Assembly: GCA_024233115.1 (NCBI GenBank)
Contig: JACKQB010000002.1
Coordinates: 496,001 to 560,000 of the forward strand
Source of the DNA: Akkermansiaceae bacterium
GTDB lineage: Bacteria > Verrucomicrobiota > Verrucomicrobiia > Verrucomicrobiales > Akkermansiaceae
Length of the DNA stretch: 64,000 nt
Reading direction: 5' to 3'
Below, one piece after another: positions 35,735 to 44,884 of this stretch; the first letter of the stretch is position 1; each line of letters starts with the position of its first letter. The notes below the pieces were generated by a model. It saw nothing but the letters and a program-made list of their open reading frames with translations, ran no database searches and was not told the DNA's origin. Both the position numbers and the translations under genes were made by a program.

Positions 35735-35764
35735 CGAATAGTCGACGGCGAAAAGCGGGCCGTC

Positions 35765-35803
35765 AAAAAAGCCCGGGCATCTTGTTAGACTGCCCGGGCT
35801 TTT
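35765..35803 (-). terminator. Rho-independent terminator after secY
   Basis: Arms GCCCGGGCA/TGCCCGGGC around an 11-nt loop, with AAAA before and TTTT after, so it ends in a U-run on the minus strand. It separates the ribosomal operon from ilvA, 30 bp after the secY stop. Confidence 0.85.
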
Positions 35804-35834
35804 GAAAAGTTGCGGGCAGGATGCCCATGCTCCC

Positions 35835-37349
35835 CTAGCCGCCTTGGTAAATCCAGTAGGAAACACCGACGACAATCAACACGGCGATAAAGACCCAGAG
35901 GTAGATAATCGTGCCGCTGGATGCGCGCTGGCCGGTGTTCTGAAGCCGGTCGTAACGACCCTTGATCTTGCCCTTGCGCAGGAAACCATCGTAATGGCGC
36001 TGCAGCAAGTGGGTTTCAATCTGGCGCATCATGTCGAGCAGCACCCCCACTAGAATGAGCAGACTGGTTCCCCCGAAGAAGGAGGTGACCAGGAAAGGAA
36101 GCTCCTTGCCAATGATACCACGCGGCATTTGCGACACAATCCATGGGAGGATGAAAATGATGGTCAGGAAGATCGCACCGGCAAAGGTGAGTCGGGTCAT
36201 GGTGAAGTCGAGGAAGTCCGCTGTCGGCTTTCCTGGACGCACACCGGGGATATATCCCCCGCTACGCTTCAGGTTTTCTGAAATCTCACTGGGCTGGAAC
36301 ATGGTGGCGACCCAGAAGTAGGAGAAGAAGAAGATCATCACACCGGCCACGAGGTAGTAGGTAAGACCACCACCCGCAAGAGCGTTCTGGATGTTCTGTG
36401 ACCACTGCTGGGTCGGGAAGGCTGACTGCAGGATGAAGGTCGGCAGCGACAGGATGGCTGTCGCAAAAATGATCGGCATCACACCGGCATAGTTCACCTT
36501 GAGGGGAAGGTACTGGGTCTGTCCTCCGAGCTGCTTGCGTCCCATGACACGCTTGGCATACTGGACTGCGATCCGGCGCTGGGCCTGGGTAATGGCGATG
36601 ACTGCCGCGATAACGAAGATCAGGAAGGCCACGAGGAAGACGAGGAAGGCAGCGGCTCCCGGGCCGGCTTCAGCACCAGAGACCAGTGTCTGCCAGGTGA
36701 TCACCAGAGCACCGGGAAGGGAGGAGATGATGTTGACGGTAATGATCAGGGAGATACCGTTACCCAGACCACGCTCGGTAATCTGGTCGCCCAGCCACAT
36801 CAGCAGCAGGGTGCCGGTGACGATGGTAAGCACCGTCATCGCGATGAAGACAAAGCCGTGCTCGGGGACGACCTCACCAAATTTTGAAATACCTTGAAGT
36901 CCCGGGATATTGCCCGGGTTTTTCAGACTGATGGCAAGCAGGTAACCCTGCACCAAGGCAATCACGATGGTGATGAAGCGGGTGTAGGAATTGATCTTCT
37001 GGCGGCCACCGTCCTCACGGGCCAGCTTGGAGAGCTTGGGCACCACTGCGGTCATCAGCTGCATCATGATCGATGCCGAGATGTAAGGCATGATACCGAG
37101 GGCAAAAACCCCCATTTTCTGGAGACCACCACCTGAGAAGAAACCAAGCATGGCACCAACAGCCGCGCCCGGTCCGCTTGCGCCGCCGGATTTTTGTTTA
37201 TCGGCCAGATATTCAGCGATGACGCTGGCATCAACTCCGGGAAGAGTGACGTGAACACCAAGGCGGATGATGACAATCATCGCCAAAGTAAAGAGGATGC
37301 GTTCCCGTAGTTCAGGGACTTTCCATGTGCTCGCAAATGCGGAGATCAT
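35835..37349 (-). CDS. secY: Preprotein translocase subunit SecY
   Basis: Central pore of the Sec translocon, 504 residues. Ten membrane segments are visible. The N-terminal PELRERILFTLAMIVIIRLG and the loop SGGYIPGVRPGKPTADFL with the downstream SYFWVATMFQPSEISENLKRS match SecY. About 60 residues longer than E. coli SecY, with a longer loop after the second segment (residues 60-70) and at the C-terminus. It closes the spc-like part of the ribosomal cluster and is separated from rplO by a structured 175-bp spacer. Confidence 0.95.
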   Translation of the reverse strand: MISAFASTWKVPELRERILFTLAMIVIIRLGVHVTLPGVDASVIAEYLADKQKSGGASGPGAAVGAMLGFFSGGGLQKMGVFALGIMPYISASIMMQLMTAVVPKLSKLAREDGGRQKINSYTRFITIVIALVQGYLLAISLKNPGNIPGLQGISKFGEVVPEHGFVFIAMTVLTIVTGTLLLMWLGDQITERGLGNGISLIITVNIISSLPGALVITWQTLVSGAEAGPGAAAFLVFLVAFLIFVIAAVIAITQAQRRIAVQYAKRVMGRKQLGGQTQYLPLKVNYAGVMPIIFATAILSLPTFILQSAFPTQQWSQNIQNALAGGGLTYYLVAGVMIFFFSYFWVATMFQPSEISENLKRSGGYIPGVRPGKPTADFLDFTMTRLTFAGAIFLTIIFILPWIVSQMPRGIIGKELPFLVTSFFGGTSLLILVGVLLDMMRQIETHLLQRHYDGFLRKGKIKGRYDRLQNTGQRASSGTIIYLWVFIAVLIVVGVSYWIYQGG

Positions 37350-37388
37350 TAGGGTAGAGTTATCAGTTATTTGTTATCAGTTATTAGG

Positions 37389-37511
37389 CTGCCTGCGGCA
37401 GGACTAATGGCCGGGTGGCCAGACGCGCATGGTTTATACGCATGGAGAGGAAGTGCGCAAGCACTTCCCCTCCTGAATGAGTTTTTTCATGGTGTGACGC
37501 GTTAGCATCAC
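37389..37511. other. Structured spacer between rplO and secY
   Basis: The 175-bp gap holds three hairpins: CTGCC/GGCAG at 37389-37401, a strong one with GGAAGTGC/GCACTTCC at 37449-37468, and GTGACGC/GCATCAC (one mismatch) at 37494-37511. No ORF is visible. A role in attenuating or stabilising the secY message is possible. It could equally be a repeat. Confidence 0.45.
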
Positions 37512-37524
37512 GGGGAAGTGTTTA

Positions 37525-37983
37525 TTAGGCTTCTTTGTTAGCCTCTACTACACTGCCACCGGCTTTCTCGATTTTCTCTTTGGCAGTGGTGCTGACCTTG
37601 CAGCCTTCCACCGTGAGTTTTTTAGCGAGATCGCCGTTACCGAGGACTTTGACGGTCACATAGGTTCCCTTGACCAGACGGGCTGTCTTGAGGGTTTCCA
37701 TATTGACGGTATCACCGTCTTCGAAGCGCTCGTTCAGCGAGGCCACGTTGACAACGGCGATCTTGTCCTGGAAGCGGGTGTTATTGAAACCGCGCTTGGG
37801 AAGACGACGGTGCAACGGCATCTGGCCACCTTCGAAGCCAGGGCGGACGCCACCGCCAGAGCGGGCTTTCTGACCCTTGTGGCCGCGACCGGAGGTCTTG
37901 CCCAGACCGGAGCTTTCGCCACAGCCGAGACGTTTGACACGGTGTTTGGCACCGCGGTTTGGTTTGAGAGTATGCAAATTCAT
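37525..37983 (-). CDS. rplO: 50S ribosomal protein uL15
   Basis: 152 residues with the N-terminal [20 protein letters not shown] and the [12 protein letters not shown] glycine/basic motif typical of uL15, which helps assemble domain II of 23S rRNA. It follows uS5 directly, with no uL30 gene between them (uL30 normally sits there). Confidence 0.95.
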   Translation of the reverse strand: MNLHTLKPNRGAKHRVKRLGCGESSGLGKTSGRGHKGQKARSGGGVRPGFEGGQMPLHRRLPKRGFNNTRFQDKIAVVNVASLNERFEDGDTVNMETLKTARLVKGTYVTVKVLGNGDLAKKLTVEGCKVSTTAKEKIEKAGGSVVEANKEA

Positions 37984-38028
37984 TGTATTAAAATTTGGTT
38001 TTTGGTTTTTGAAACTTGGAGTTTACTC

Positions 38029-38712
38029 CTAGAGGTTTTCCTTGACCTTCTTGCCGCGGCTCGCGAGGACTTCCTCACGGGTGCGGAGTTGGGATAGAGC
38101 CTTCATCGTGGCTTTGACAACGTTGGCGTGGTTGTTGGAGCCGAGGCTCTTGCCGAGAACGTCAGTGATACCAACGGCTTCACAGACGGCACGGACACCA
38201 CCACCGGCGATGATACCGGTTCCGGGGCATGCCGGTTTAAGAAGGACCACACCGCCACCGTGCTCAGCCTGAACCTCGTGCGGGATAGTTCCATCCACGA
38301 TCTTCATGCGAACGAGTGAACGCTTGGCGTCGTCTGCCCCCTTGCGGATGCATTCGGCAACCTCCTTGGCTTTTCCGAATCCAACGCCTACGCGGCCTTC
38401 CTTGTCACCCGATACCATCAGGGCGGAGAAACTGAAGCGACGTCCACCTTTGGTAGCTGTGGCACAACGGTTGATGAAGACAACTTTTTCTGTGATCTCC
38501 TTACCGTCGTCGGTCATTGGCTTGGGAGGTGCCTGGCGTGGTGGGCGGCCACCACGTCCACGGCCACCACCAGGACCACCGCGTCCACCGCGACGGTCGT
38601 CGTTATTAGAAGCGTCGGCAGCTGGAGCATCGGCTACAGGAGCATCAGCTGGTGCTGGGGTATCGGCAGCGGCGGGAGCCGGGGTGCTATTTTCGTTTTG
38701 ATTATCAGCCAT
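38029..38712 (-). CDS. rpsE: 30S ribosomal protein uS5 with a disordered N-terminal extension
   Basis: The core (from about residue 68: DDGKEITEKVVFINRCATAT) has the uS5 double-stranded RNA-binding and C-terminal domains with the GFGKAKEVAECIRKG and GTGIIAGGGVRAVCE segments. The first 65 residues are unusual: an Ala/Pro/Asp stretch and then an RGG-rich segment (RRGGRGGPGGGRGRGGRPP), so the protein is 227 residues rather than about 165. The extension probably stays unstructured on the ribosome surface. Confidence 0.95.
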   Translation of the reverse strand: MADNQNENSTPAPAAADTPAPADAPVADAPAADASNNDDRRGGRGGPGGGRGRGGRPPRQAPPKPMTDDGKEITEKVVFINRCATATKGGRRFSFSALMVSGDKEGRVGVGFGKAKEVAECIRKGADDAKRSLVRMKIVDGTIPHEVQAEHGGGVVLLKPACPGTGIIAGGGVRAVCEAVGITDVLGKSLGSNNHANVVKATMKALSQLRTREEVLASRGKKVKENL

Positions 38713-38724
38713 GATTTTTATGGT

Positions 38725-39081
38725 TTAGAATTTAAGGCCGGCTTCACGGGCGGCGTCGGCGAGGGCTTTGATTTTTCCGTGGTAGAGGTGCCCACCACGG
38801 TCGAATACGACCTTTTCGATATTGGCTTCCTTGGCGCGGGAGGCGACAAGTTCACCGACCTTCTGGGCCGTGGCTTGGTTGGAGCCAGCTTTTTCGATCG
38901 ACTTGTCGAGACTTGAGGCGGCACAAAGCGTGTTACCTGTTATATCGTCGATGACTTGTGCGTAGATGTGCTGGTTGGAATAGTTGACGGCAAGACGGGG
39001 GCAAGCGGCGGTGCCGGACACCTTTTTACGGATGCGGCGGTGGATGCGCTGGCGGACTTGTTTGCGATTGAGAGTGCTCAT
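38725..39081 (-). CDS. rplR: 50S ribosomal protein uL18
   Basis: A 118-residue 5S rRNA-binding protein with [20 protein letters not shown] at the start and the C-terminal [20 protein letters not shown] motif. Follows uL6 and precedes uS5 as in other spc operons. Confidence 0.95.
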   Translation of the reverse strand: MSTLNRKQVRQRIHRRIRKKVSGTAACPRLAVNYSNQHIYAQVIDDITGNTLCAASSLDKSIEKAGSNQATAQKVGELVASRAKEANIEKVVFDRGGHLYHGKIKALADAAREAGLKF

Positions 39082-39114
39082 GATGATTAGTAATTTGTCA
39101 TTAATAATTGGTGA

Positions 39115-39654
39115 TTACTGGACGCTCTTACCAGCTTTACGGCGGATGCGTTCGCCAACATAACGGACACCTTTGCCTTTGAAGGGCTCTGGTGGGTAAT
39201 AACGGCGGACCTCAGCGGCAAACTGACCGACGGCCTGCTTATCGATCCCCTCCACCTTGATATTGGTGTTGGCGTCAACAGTGACGGTAATCCCTTCTGG
39301 AATCGGGTGCAGGATCGGGTGGCTCTTACCGAGGCTCAGGTCGAGTTGCTGGCCATTGACGGCAGCACGGAAACCGACACCCTGAATCTCAAGTTGTTTG
39401 ACAAAGCCGTTGCTGACACCTTCGATCATGTTGCTGATGAGACTGCGGGAGGTTCCGTGCAGTGACTTGTGTCGGCGTTGCTCGGAGGCGCGCTTGACGG
39501 TGACGGTGCCGTCGGCCTCTTCAAGAGAGATGCCTTCGGGCATGGTCCACTCGAGTTTTCCCTTAGGTCCTTCGACGGTGACTTTACCGGCGGCATCTGA
39601 CTTGATGCTGACTTTCTCAGGGAGTGTGATTTCTTTTAATCCAATACGTGACAT
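39115..39654 (-). CDS. rplF: 50S ribosomal protein uL6
   Basis: 179 residues with two L6 repeats, the start MSRIGLKEITLPEKVSI and the signature PEPFKGKGVRYVGERIRRKA at the C-terminus. It is one of the few genes here with a clear Shine-Dalgarno-like AAGGAT 7 nt before the ATG. Confidence 0.95.
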   Translation of the reverse strand: MSRIGLKEITLPEKVSIKSDAAGKVTVEGPKGKLEWTMPEGISLEEADGTVTVKRASEQRRHKSLHGTSRSLISNMIEGVSNGFVKQLEIQGVGFRAAVNGQQLDLSLGKSHPILHPIPEGITVTVDANTNIKVEGIDKQAVGQFAAEVRRYYPPEPFKGKGVRYVGERIRRKAGKSVQ

Positions 39655-39706
39655 GGTATTATCCTTCTAGGTTAAATGGGTTGATGAATGATTGCCAGGG
39701 TCTGGA

Positions 39707-40108
39707 TTACCAGACGAAAGCGAGGAGTTCACCGCCGAGTTTTTCCCTGCGTGCAGCTGTTCCGGTCTTCAACCCTTTGGAGGTGGAGACGATGGAGATG
39801 CCGAGGCCATTGAGGACACGCGGGATTTCCCCCGCACCAACATAGCGGCGAATCCCTGGTTTGGAAACGCGCTTGAGATCTGTGAGAACGGCTGTGCCGT
39901 TGTCGGAGTATTTGACCTTCACCTTGAGCTCAGGAAACTTGCCGGTGGTATCCACCTCGTAGTTCCAGATGTAGCCTTCATCCTGGAGGATCTTGGCGAT
40001 GGACTCCTTCATTTTGGAATGAGGGGCGGTGAAGCTTTCGTTGCCTGCGCGTGATGCGTTTTTCAGACGGGTAAGAAAGTCAGAGATTGGGTCGCTTAAA
40101 ACTGCCAT
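39707..40108 (-). CDS. rpsH: 30S ribosomal protein uS8
   Basis: 133 residues, starting MAVLSDPISDFLTRLKNASR, with the C-terminal GISIVSTSKGLKTGTAARRE signature. It follows uL5 with no uS14 gene between them (40109-40151 holds no ORF), unlike the usual spc order. Confidence 0.95.
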   Translation of the reverse strand: MAVLSDPISDFLTRLKNASRAGNESFTAPHSKMKESIAKILQDEGYIWNYEVDTTGKFPELKVKVKYSDNGTAVLTDLKRVSKPGIRRYVGAGEIPRVLNGLGISIVSTSKGLKTGTAARREKLGGELLAFVW

Positions 40109-40151
40109 AGTGCTTGTAATTCTTTAAATGGTTTAATGGATGCTCCGATGG

Positions 40152-40718
40152 TTAGGCAGCGTCGTCGGCTTTCTTGTTGTCACGGAAAGGCATGCCGAGT
40201 GCCTTGAGAAGGGCACGGCCTTCGTCATTCGTGTTTGCCGAGGTGACAAAGATGAGGTCGAATCCAAGCTGGCGCTTGATTTTATCGAGCTCAATCTCAG
40301 GGAAAATCGCTTGATCGTTGATTCCGAGGGCGTAGTTGCCGCGGCCATCAAAGCTCTTTGGAGTAATTCCACGGAAGTCGCGGATGTTGGGAGCGGTGAT
40401 GTTGATGAAGCGGTCGAGAAATTCCCACATGTGGTTGCCACGGAGAGTGACGCGGGCACCGACGGCCTCGCCTTCACGGACTTTGAAGTTGGCTACACTC
40501 TTGCGGGCATAGGAGATGCTTGGTCTCTGGCCGGTGATCTTGCTGATATCCTCGATGGCGTCCTCCACCGCTTGCTTGCGGTCTGAGGCAGAGCCAACGT
40601 GGGTGGTGACAACGATTTTTTCCAGGCGTGGAACCTGATGCGGATTAGCGTATCCCAGCTCCTTCTTGAGGGCGGGAACGACCTTGTCTTGGTAGTAGGT
40701 CTGTAATGTTGGTTTCAT
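40152..40718 (-). CDS. rplE: 50S ribosomal protein uL5
   Basis: 188 residues with LEKIVVTTHVGSASDRKQAV (usual 'K.V.N.G.G') and the ARVTLRGNHMWEFLDRFI motif. Binds 5S rRNA in the central protuberance. Confidence 0.95.
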   Translation of the reverse strand: MKPTLQTYYQDKVVPALKKELGYANPHQVPRLEKIVVTTHVGSASDRKQAVEDAIEDISKITGQRPSISYARKSVANFKVREGEAVGARVTLRGNHMWEFLDRFINITAPNIRDFRGITPKSFDGRGNYALGINDQAIFPEIELDKIKRQLGFDLIFVTSANTNDEGRALLKALGMPFRDNKKADDAA

Positions 40719-40782
40719 AATTGCGGGTCAGCTTGTTGGTTTGTAGTCGCTTAAGCGCGGGTTGGATTGGAGAGAATAAGAG

Positions 40783-41010
40783 TTAAATCTTTTTAACGTT
40801 GGAGATGGCGATCGGGCCGTCTTGTTCGAGGATACCGCCGTCGGGGTGTTGCTCGGACTTGCGGATGGCCTTTTTCATGACGCGGGCACCTTCAACGATG
40901 ACCTGGCCTTTGGTGGCGTTCACTTCGAGAACAGTGCCGCGCTTTCCTTTATGGTTGCCGGCAATCACTTCGACTTCGTCGCCTTTGGTTACGTGTGTTT
41001 TAGAACGCAT
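40783..41010 (-). CDS. rplX: 50S ribosomal protein uL24
   Basis: 75 residues with the KOW motif [20 protein letters not shown]. Shorter than E. coli uL24 (104), as in several phyla. Located between uL14 and uL5. Confidence 0.94.
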   Translation of the reverse strand: MRSKTHVTKGDEVEVIAGNHKGKRGTVLEVNATKGQVIVEGARVMKKAIRKSEQHPDGGILEQDGPIAISNVKKI

Positions 41011-41034
41011 GGTAAAATTCGGTTGATGGGTTGA

Positions 41035-41400
41035 TTAGAGAACCTCGGGTGCGAGGGAAACGATTTTCATATACTTCTTGTCACGCAACTCGCGGGCAAC
41101 GGGTCCGAAAATACGGGTGCCTTTGGGGTTGCCATCTTTATCGATGATAACGATTGCGTTGGTGTCGAAGCGAAGCACGGAGCCGTCTGCACGGCGAACC
41201 GGGTAGGCGGAACGCACGACCACGGCCTTGACGACCTCGCCTTTTTTAATGCTAGCGGTCGGGATCGCCTCACGGATGTGAGCGGTGATGACATCGCCGA
41301 CGCGAGCCACCTTGGTGCGCTTGCCGATGACGCCAATCATCTTGGCGACGCGGGCGCCGGTGTTGTCGGCGATCTGAACTTTGGATTCCATCTGGATCAT
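41035..41400 (-). CDS. rplN: 50S ribosomal protein uL14
   Basis: 121 residues, starting [17 protein letters not shown] and containing the [21 protein letters not shown]-terminal signature. Lies at the subunit interface. Confidence 0.95.
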   Translation of the reverse strand: MIQMESKVQIADNTGARVAKMIGVIGKRTKVARVGDVITAHIREAIPTASIKKGEVVKAVVVRSAYPVRRADGSVLRFDTNAIVIIDKDGNPKGTRIFGPVARELRDKKYMKIVSLAPEVL

Positions 41401-41474
41401 GGCGGAGAGTAGTTATAAGTTGTGAGTTATTAGTTGAGTAGCCAGTGCCGCCTGGTGACGGCATTGGATAAGAA

Positions 41475-41741
41475 TTAGTGGGTCAGCACCTCTTGGAGCT
41501 TCCAGCACTTTTTCTTGGAAATGGGCCTGGTTTCGATGATGCTGACTTTGTCGCCTACTGCGGCATCGCCATTTTCATCGTGTGCGTAGAATTTCTTGGA
41601 ACGCTTGATGATCTTCTTGAAGCGTGGGTGTGGCACACGGTTGGTGTATTCCACAACGATGGTTTTATCCATCGAGGTAGAGATAACGATGCCTACGCGG
41701 GTCTTGCGGAGACCGCTTGTTTTGGTTTCGGATTCGCTCAT
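41475..41741 (-). CDS. rpsQ: 30S ribosomal protein uS17
   Basis: 88 residues with KTRVGIVISTSMDKTIVVEY (OB-fold start) and the GDKVSIIETRPISKKKCWKL signature. Follows uL29, as usual. Confidence 0.95.
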   Translation of the reverse strand: MSESETKTSGLRKTRVGIVISTSMDKTIVVEYTNRVPHPRFKKIIKRSKKFYAHDENGDAAVGDKVSIIETRPISKKKCWKLQEVLTH

Positions 41742-41775
41742 GATAAAATGATGTTAGATGGTTGTTATTACGAGC

Positions 41776-41979
41776 TTAGCCCTTGAGGCGACGCTGCGAG
41801 AGGATGGTTTGCACGCGGGCGATTTCCTTACGGACGAGGTTACGGCGTGAGGTATTCTCCAGCTGTCCGGTAGCCTGCTGGAGACGCAGGTTGAGTGACT
41901 CCTGTTTAAGGTCACGCAGACGGCTGGTGAGCTCCTCAGTGGTGAGCTCGCGGATTTCTGTGATTTTGGTCTGGGCCAT
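41776..41979 (-). CDS. rpmC: 50S ribosomal protein uL29
   Basis: 67 residues, two-helix protein with [20 protein letters not shown] and the [14 protein letters not shown]-terminal signature. The ATG at 41979 is right. A longer frame starting at 42063 would overlap uL16 and encodes a non-conserved stretch. Confidence 0.93.
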   Translation of the reverse strand: MAQTKITEIRELTTEELTSRLRDLKQESLNLRLQQATGQLENTSRRNLVRKEIARVQTILSQRRLKG

Positions 41980-42022
41980 GGCTTGGAAATGTTGAATTTT
42001 GAATGGTGAATGGTGAATTCTT

Positions 42023-42442
42023 TTAGCCGTGGTTTCCACGGACAATGAAGCGGGTTGGCACACCGAGCTTGTAGGAAGCGAGACGCAGTGCTTGTTTCGC
42101 GGCTGTTTCTGAAACGCCTGCGACTTCGAAAAGCATCGTACCGGGGCGGATCACGGCGACCCATGCCTCGACAGCACCTTTACCTTTACCCATGCGGGTT
42201 TCCGGTGGACGTCCAGTGATGGACTTATGAGGAAAGACGCGGATCCAGACTTTTCCTTTACGCTTAAGTTGACGGTTGATGGCAACACGGCAGGCTTCAA
42301 TCTGACGGTTGGTCATCCATCCGCGACCGAGGCACTGAAGGCCGAAGTCGCCGAAGCTCACGGTATTTCCGCGCTGGGCGTTTCCTCCTCGGTTTCCGCG
42401 CATTGACTTGCGGAACTTCACTCTTTTGGGCATTAATGGCAT
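42023..42442 (-). CDS. rplP: 50S ribosomal protein uL16
   Basis: 139 residues, [20 protein letters not shown] start, and the [20 protein letters not shown] core motif. AGGAGG, 8 nt before the ATG, is the best Shine-Dalgarno sequence in the cluster and fixes the start at 42442 (an ATG at 42433 is also present). Confidence 0.95.
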   Translation of the reverse strand: MPLMPKRVKFRKSMRGNRGGNAQRGNTVSFGDFGLQCLGRGWMTNRQIEACRVAINRQLKRKGKVWIRVFPHKSITGRPPETRMGKGKGAVEAWVAVIRPGTMLFEVAGVSETAAKQALRLASYKLGVPTRFIVRGNHG

Positions 42443-42501
42443 GGTATTATCCTCCTATTTAAATTGATGATGATTCTGGGAAACAATCGCTGTATCAGGT
42501 T

Positions 42502-43209
42502 CTAGCGATTGTTGTTATTGCGATCGTTGCGGTCGCGGCGTTGGCCTCCACGTGGACGGCCGCCTCCACCACCTTGCTGTTCTTTTTCTTCCTTCTTGTT
42601 GATCCAGCACTTCACGCCGATGATACCATAGACGGTGGATGCTTCTGCAAAACCGTAGTCGATGGGAACACGGAGCGTCTGAAGGGGCACTGTTCCCTCG
42701 CTGTACCACTCGGCACGGGCGATGTCAGCACCACCCAGGCGACCACCGCAACGGACGCGGATACCTTCGGCACCGAACTCCATCGCTGTCGCAACGGCAC
42801 GTTTCATGGCGCGGCGGAAAGCAATACGGCGCTCAAGCTGCACGCAGATGTTTTCTGCGACCAACTGGGCGTCCAGCTCGGGCTTGCGGATCTCGAGAAT
42901 GTCGATCTTGACCTGGCAACCACCGCAGAGGGCTGAAATCTCGTTGGTCATTCTCTCGATCTCAGAGCCTTTACGACCGATGACAAGGCCGGGGCGGGCT
43001 GTCGAGAGGGTAACGCGAACGCTGTTCCAAGCCCGTTCAATGATCACCTTGGCAATGCCTGACATGTGCAGGTGCTTCTTGATGTATTTACGGATCTTGA
43101 GGTCCTCGTGAAGGTTGTCGGTGTATTCTTTTCCAGTGGCATACCACTTGGAGCGCCAGTCCTTGGAGACGGCGAGACGGAATGAGATAGGATTGATTTT
43201 CTGGCCCAT
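42502..43209 (-). CDS. rpsC: 30S ribosomal protein uS3
   Basis: 235 residues with the KH domain ([27 protein letters not shown]) and the C-terminal [11 protein letters not shown] strand. The tail from about residue 207 is a Gly/Arg/Asn low-complexity stretch ([20 protein letters not shown]) not present in E. coli uS3. Confidence 0.95.
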   Translation of the reverse strand: MGQKINPISFRLAVSKDWRSKWYATGKEYTDNLHEDLKIRKYIKKHLHMSGIAKVIIERAWNSVRVTLSTARPGLVIGRKGSEIERMTNEISALCGGCQVKIDILEIRKPELDAQLVAENICVQLERRIAFRRAMKRAVATAMEFGAEGIRVRCGGRLGGADIARAEWYSEGTVPLQTLRVPIDYGFAEASTVYGIIGVKCWINKKEEKEQQGGGGGRPRGGQRRDRNDRNNNNR

Positions 43210-43250
43210 GATTTAGAAGTTTGAGTTTTGAGTGTGTATTGTTGAGTGGT

Positions 43251-43766
43251 TTAGTCGGCGGCTTTGTCTTCAGCCGGGGCTGCGTCCTCGACGACTGCCT
43301 CCGCCGTCACCTCTTCGACTTGCTCGGGAGCGGCCTCTTCTTTTTTCTCCTGTTTAGGAGCGGCCTTCTTTGGCTTGGAAGTGTTGCTACGCTTCTTTGG
43401 CTTGGTGGAGCGCTCGCGCGGCTCGGGGATCTCGACTTCGTCGGTCAGGACGATGTAAAGGTGGCTGGTGCGTTTACGGATGGCACCTGCTGAACCCCGG
43501 GCGCGTGGCTTGAAGCGTTTGAAGGTGGGGCCGTCACCGACGGTTGCCTCCTTAACCGTAAGGTCATCAGCGATGAGCTCGTGGTTGTTCTCGGCATTAG
43601 CGACAGCACTTTTCAGTGTCTTGCCGACAAGCTGGGCAGCTTTGCGGGGGGTATAAGCGAGCGCATCAAGGGCGTCTGAAACAGGCATGCCTTGAATGGC
43701 TCGGGCAACATCACGGGCCTTCTTAGGCGAGATGCGGGCGTATTTGTAAGTGGATTTAACTTCCAT
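43251..43766 (-). CDS. rplV: 50S ribosomal protein uL22 with a C-terminal extension
   Basis: The first 115 residues are uL22 (RISPKKARDVARAIQGMPVS; RGSAGAIRKRTSHLYIVLTD), whose loop lines the exit tunnel. The remaining 55 residues are a charged Lys/Ala/Glu tail (PKKAAPKQEKKEEAAPEQVE and on). Total length is 171. Confidence 0.94.
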   Translation of the reverse strand: MEVKSTYKYARISPKKARDVARAIQGMPVSDALDALAYTPRKAAQLVGKTLKSAVANAENNHELIADDLTVKEATVGDGPTFKRFKPRARGSAGAIRKRTSHLYIVLTDEVEIPEPRERSTKPKKRSNTSKPKKAAPKQEKKEEAAPEQVEEVTAEAVVEDAAPAEDKAAD

Positions 43767-43793
43767 CGGTCTAGTTGTTTAAAAAGTGAATGT

Positions 43794-44534
43794 TTATCGT
43801 TGGGTGGTCTTAACGGATGCGATGTCGCCTGCGCGAATTGAATCCTCGGGGTCGTCGAGTTGCGTTGGCAGCACACCGCTGAAGTCCTTGCGGACATCGG
43901 CGACGATGGCTTCCGCCACCTTTCGGTTGCCACGCATGATGGCGAAAGTCATACCGCGACGAACGGATTGATTCTCACCTGCATTGATCACAAGCATGCC
44001 GCTTTCGGCGTCGATGCTAACAATTTTTGCGTGTTGCAGACTGCCTTGGGCAATGTGCGGGCGCGGGTTCTGCCTTAATCCGAGCGCTACGTCAAGCTCT
44101 CGTATTGAAGTTTCTAAACGAACACGTGCATCGGGGTCGGCGACGATGGCGGTACGGAGGTATTCGCGCAGGTCTGCCATGAGTCTTAACGACGCATTTT
44201 CCGTGGCACGGTAACGTTTATCGAGGACTTCAGCATTTTTAACCGCTTCCAGAATGGAATCCTGGCCGCCATTGAGCAGATTGTCGCCAAGGGCCGCAAA
44301 GCGTAGACGTAGATCATTGAGGCTCTTGTTAAGTTCGGCCTCGCGCTTTTTGGAAGCGGCGAGGTCGCGTGCAAGCACCTGTGATTGGCCCTGGGATTTT
44401 CTAAGCTGGAGTTCGAGCTGGCGGATCCGGCGATCCTTGTCCCCCTCCCCGGCGTTCTCAGCCACACAAGCACCACCGGCACCGAGGAGAAAAACTCCGG
44501 CGAGGGCTGAGGTGATATGTGCGTTGAGTTGCAT
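43794..44534 (-). CDS. Secreted coiled-coil protein inserted in the S10 operon
   Basis: A 246-residue protein between rpsS and rplV, where no gene is normally found. It starts with a signal peptide (MQLNAHITSALAGVFLLGAG, cleavage near VAENA). A long coiled coil (about residues 30-95, RIRQLELQLRKSQGQSQVLA), a helical middle and a C-terminal beta domain (SGMLVINAGENQSVRRGMTF; AEAIVADVRKDFSGVLPTQL) follow. The C-terminal domain resembles those of uncharacterised exported proteins in related phyla. Codon use and spacing look native. Function is unknown. Confidence 0.85.
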   Translation of the reverse strand: MQLNAHITSALAGVFLLGAGGACVAENAGEGDKDRRIRQLELQLRKSQGQSQVLARDLAASKKREAELNKSLNDLRLRFAALGDNLLNGGQDSILEAVKNAEVLDKRYRATENASLRLMADLREYLRTAIVADPDARVRLETSIRELDVALGLRQNPRPHIAQGSLQHAKIVSIDAESGMLVINAGENQSVRRGMTFAIMRGNRKVAEAIVADVRKDFSGVLPTQLDDPEDSIRAGDIASVKTTQR

Positions 44535-44569
44535 GAGGATGCGGGCTGTCAGATGCCGGTTATCGCAGG

Positions 44570-44839
44570 TTATCGTTTACCGATACCGCCGTGTGCCTTG
44601 AAGATACGTGTCGGTGAGAATTCACCAAGCTTGTGGCCGACCATGTTCTCGTTCACGTAGACGGTCACGAATGACTTGCCGTTATGGACGTGGAATGTAT
44701 GGCCAACGAAGTCGGGAGTAATCACGGATTTGCGACTCCAGGTCTTGATGGGCTTTTTATCTTTGCTGGCTTCGGCTGCATCGATTTTGGCAAGCAGTTT
44801 CTGGTCAACGAAGGGGCCTTTTTTGAGTGATCTTGGCAT
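44570..44839 (-). CDS. rpsS: 30S ribosomal protein uS19
   Basis: 89 residues with [18 protein letters not shown] start and the [20 protein letters not shown] signature. Binds the 16S 3' domain with uS13. It is separated from uL22 by the inserted coiled-coil gene. Confidence 0.95.
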   Translation of the reverse strand: MPRSLKKGPFVDQKLLAKIDAAEASKDKKPIKTWSRKSVITPDFVGHTFHVHNGKSFVTVYVNENMVGHKLGEFSPTRIFKAHGGIGKR

Positions 44840-44884
44840 GATGGATTAGTAATTGGTGATTAGTAATTGATGATAGTGTCCAGC

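Noticed and set aside
35735..35875. N-terminal extension of IlvA
   Set aside because: The added frame runs through the secY terminator hairpin and is not homologous to IlvA.
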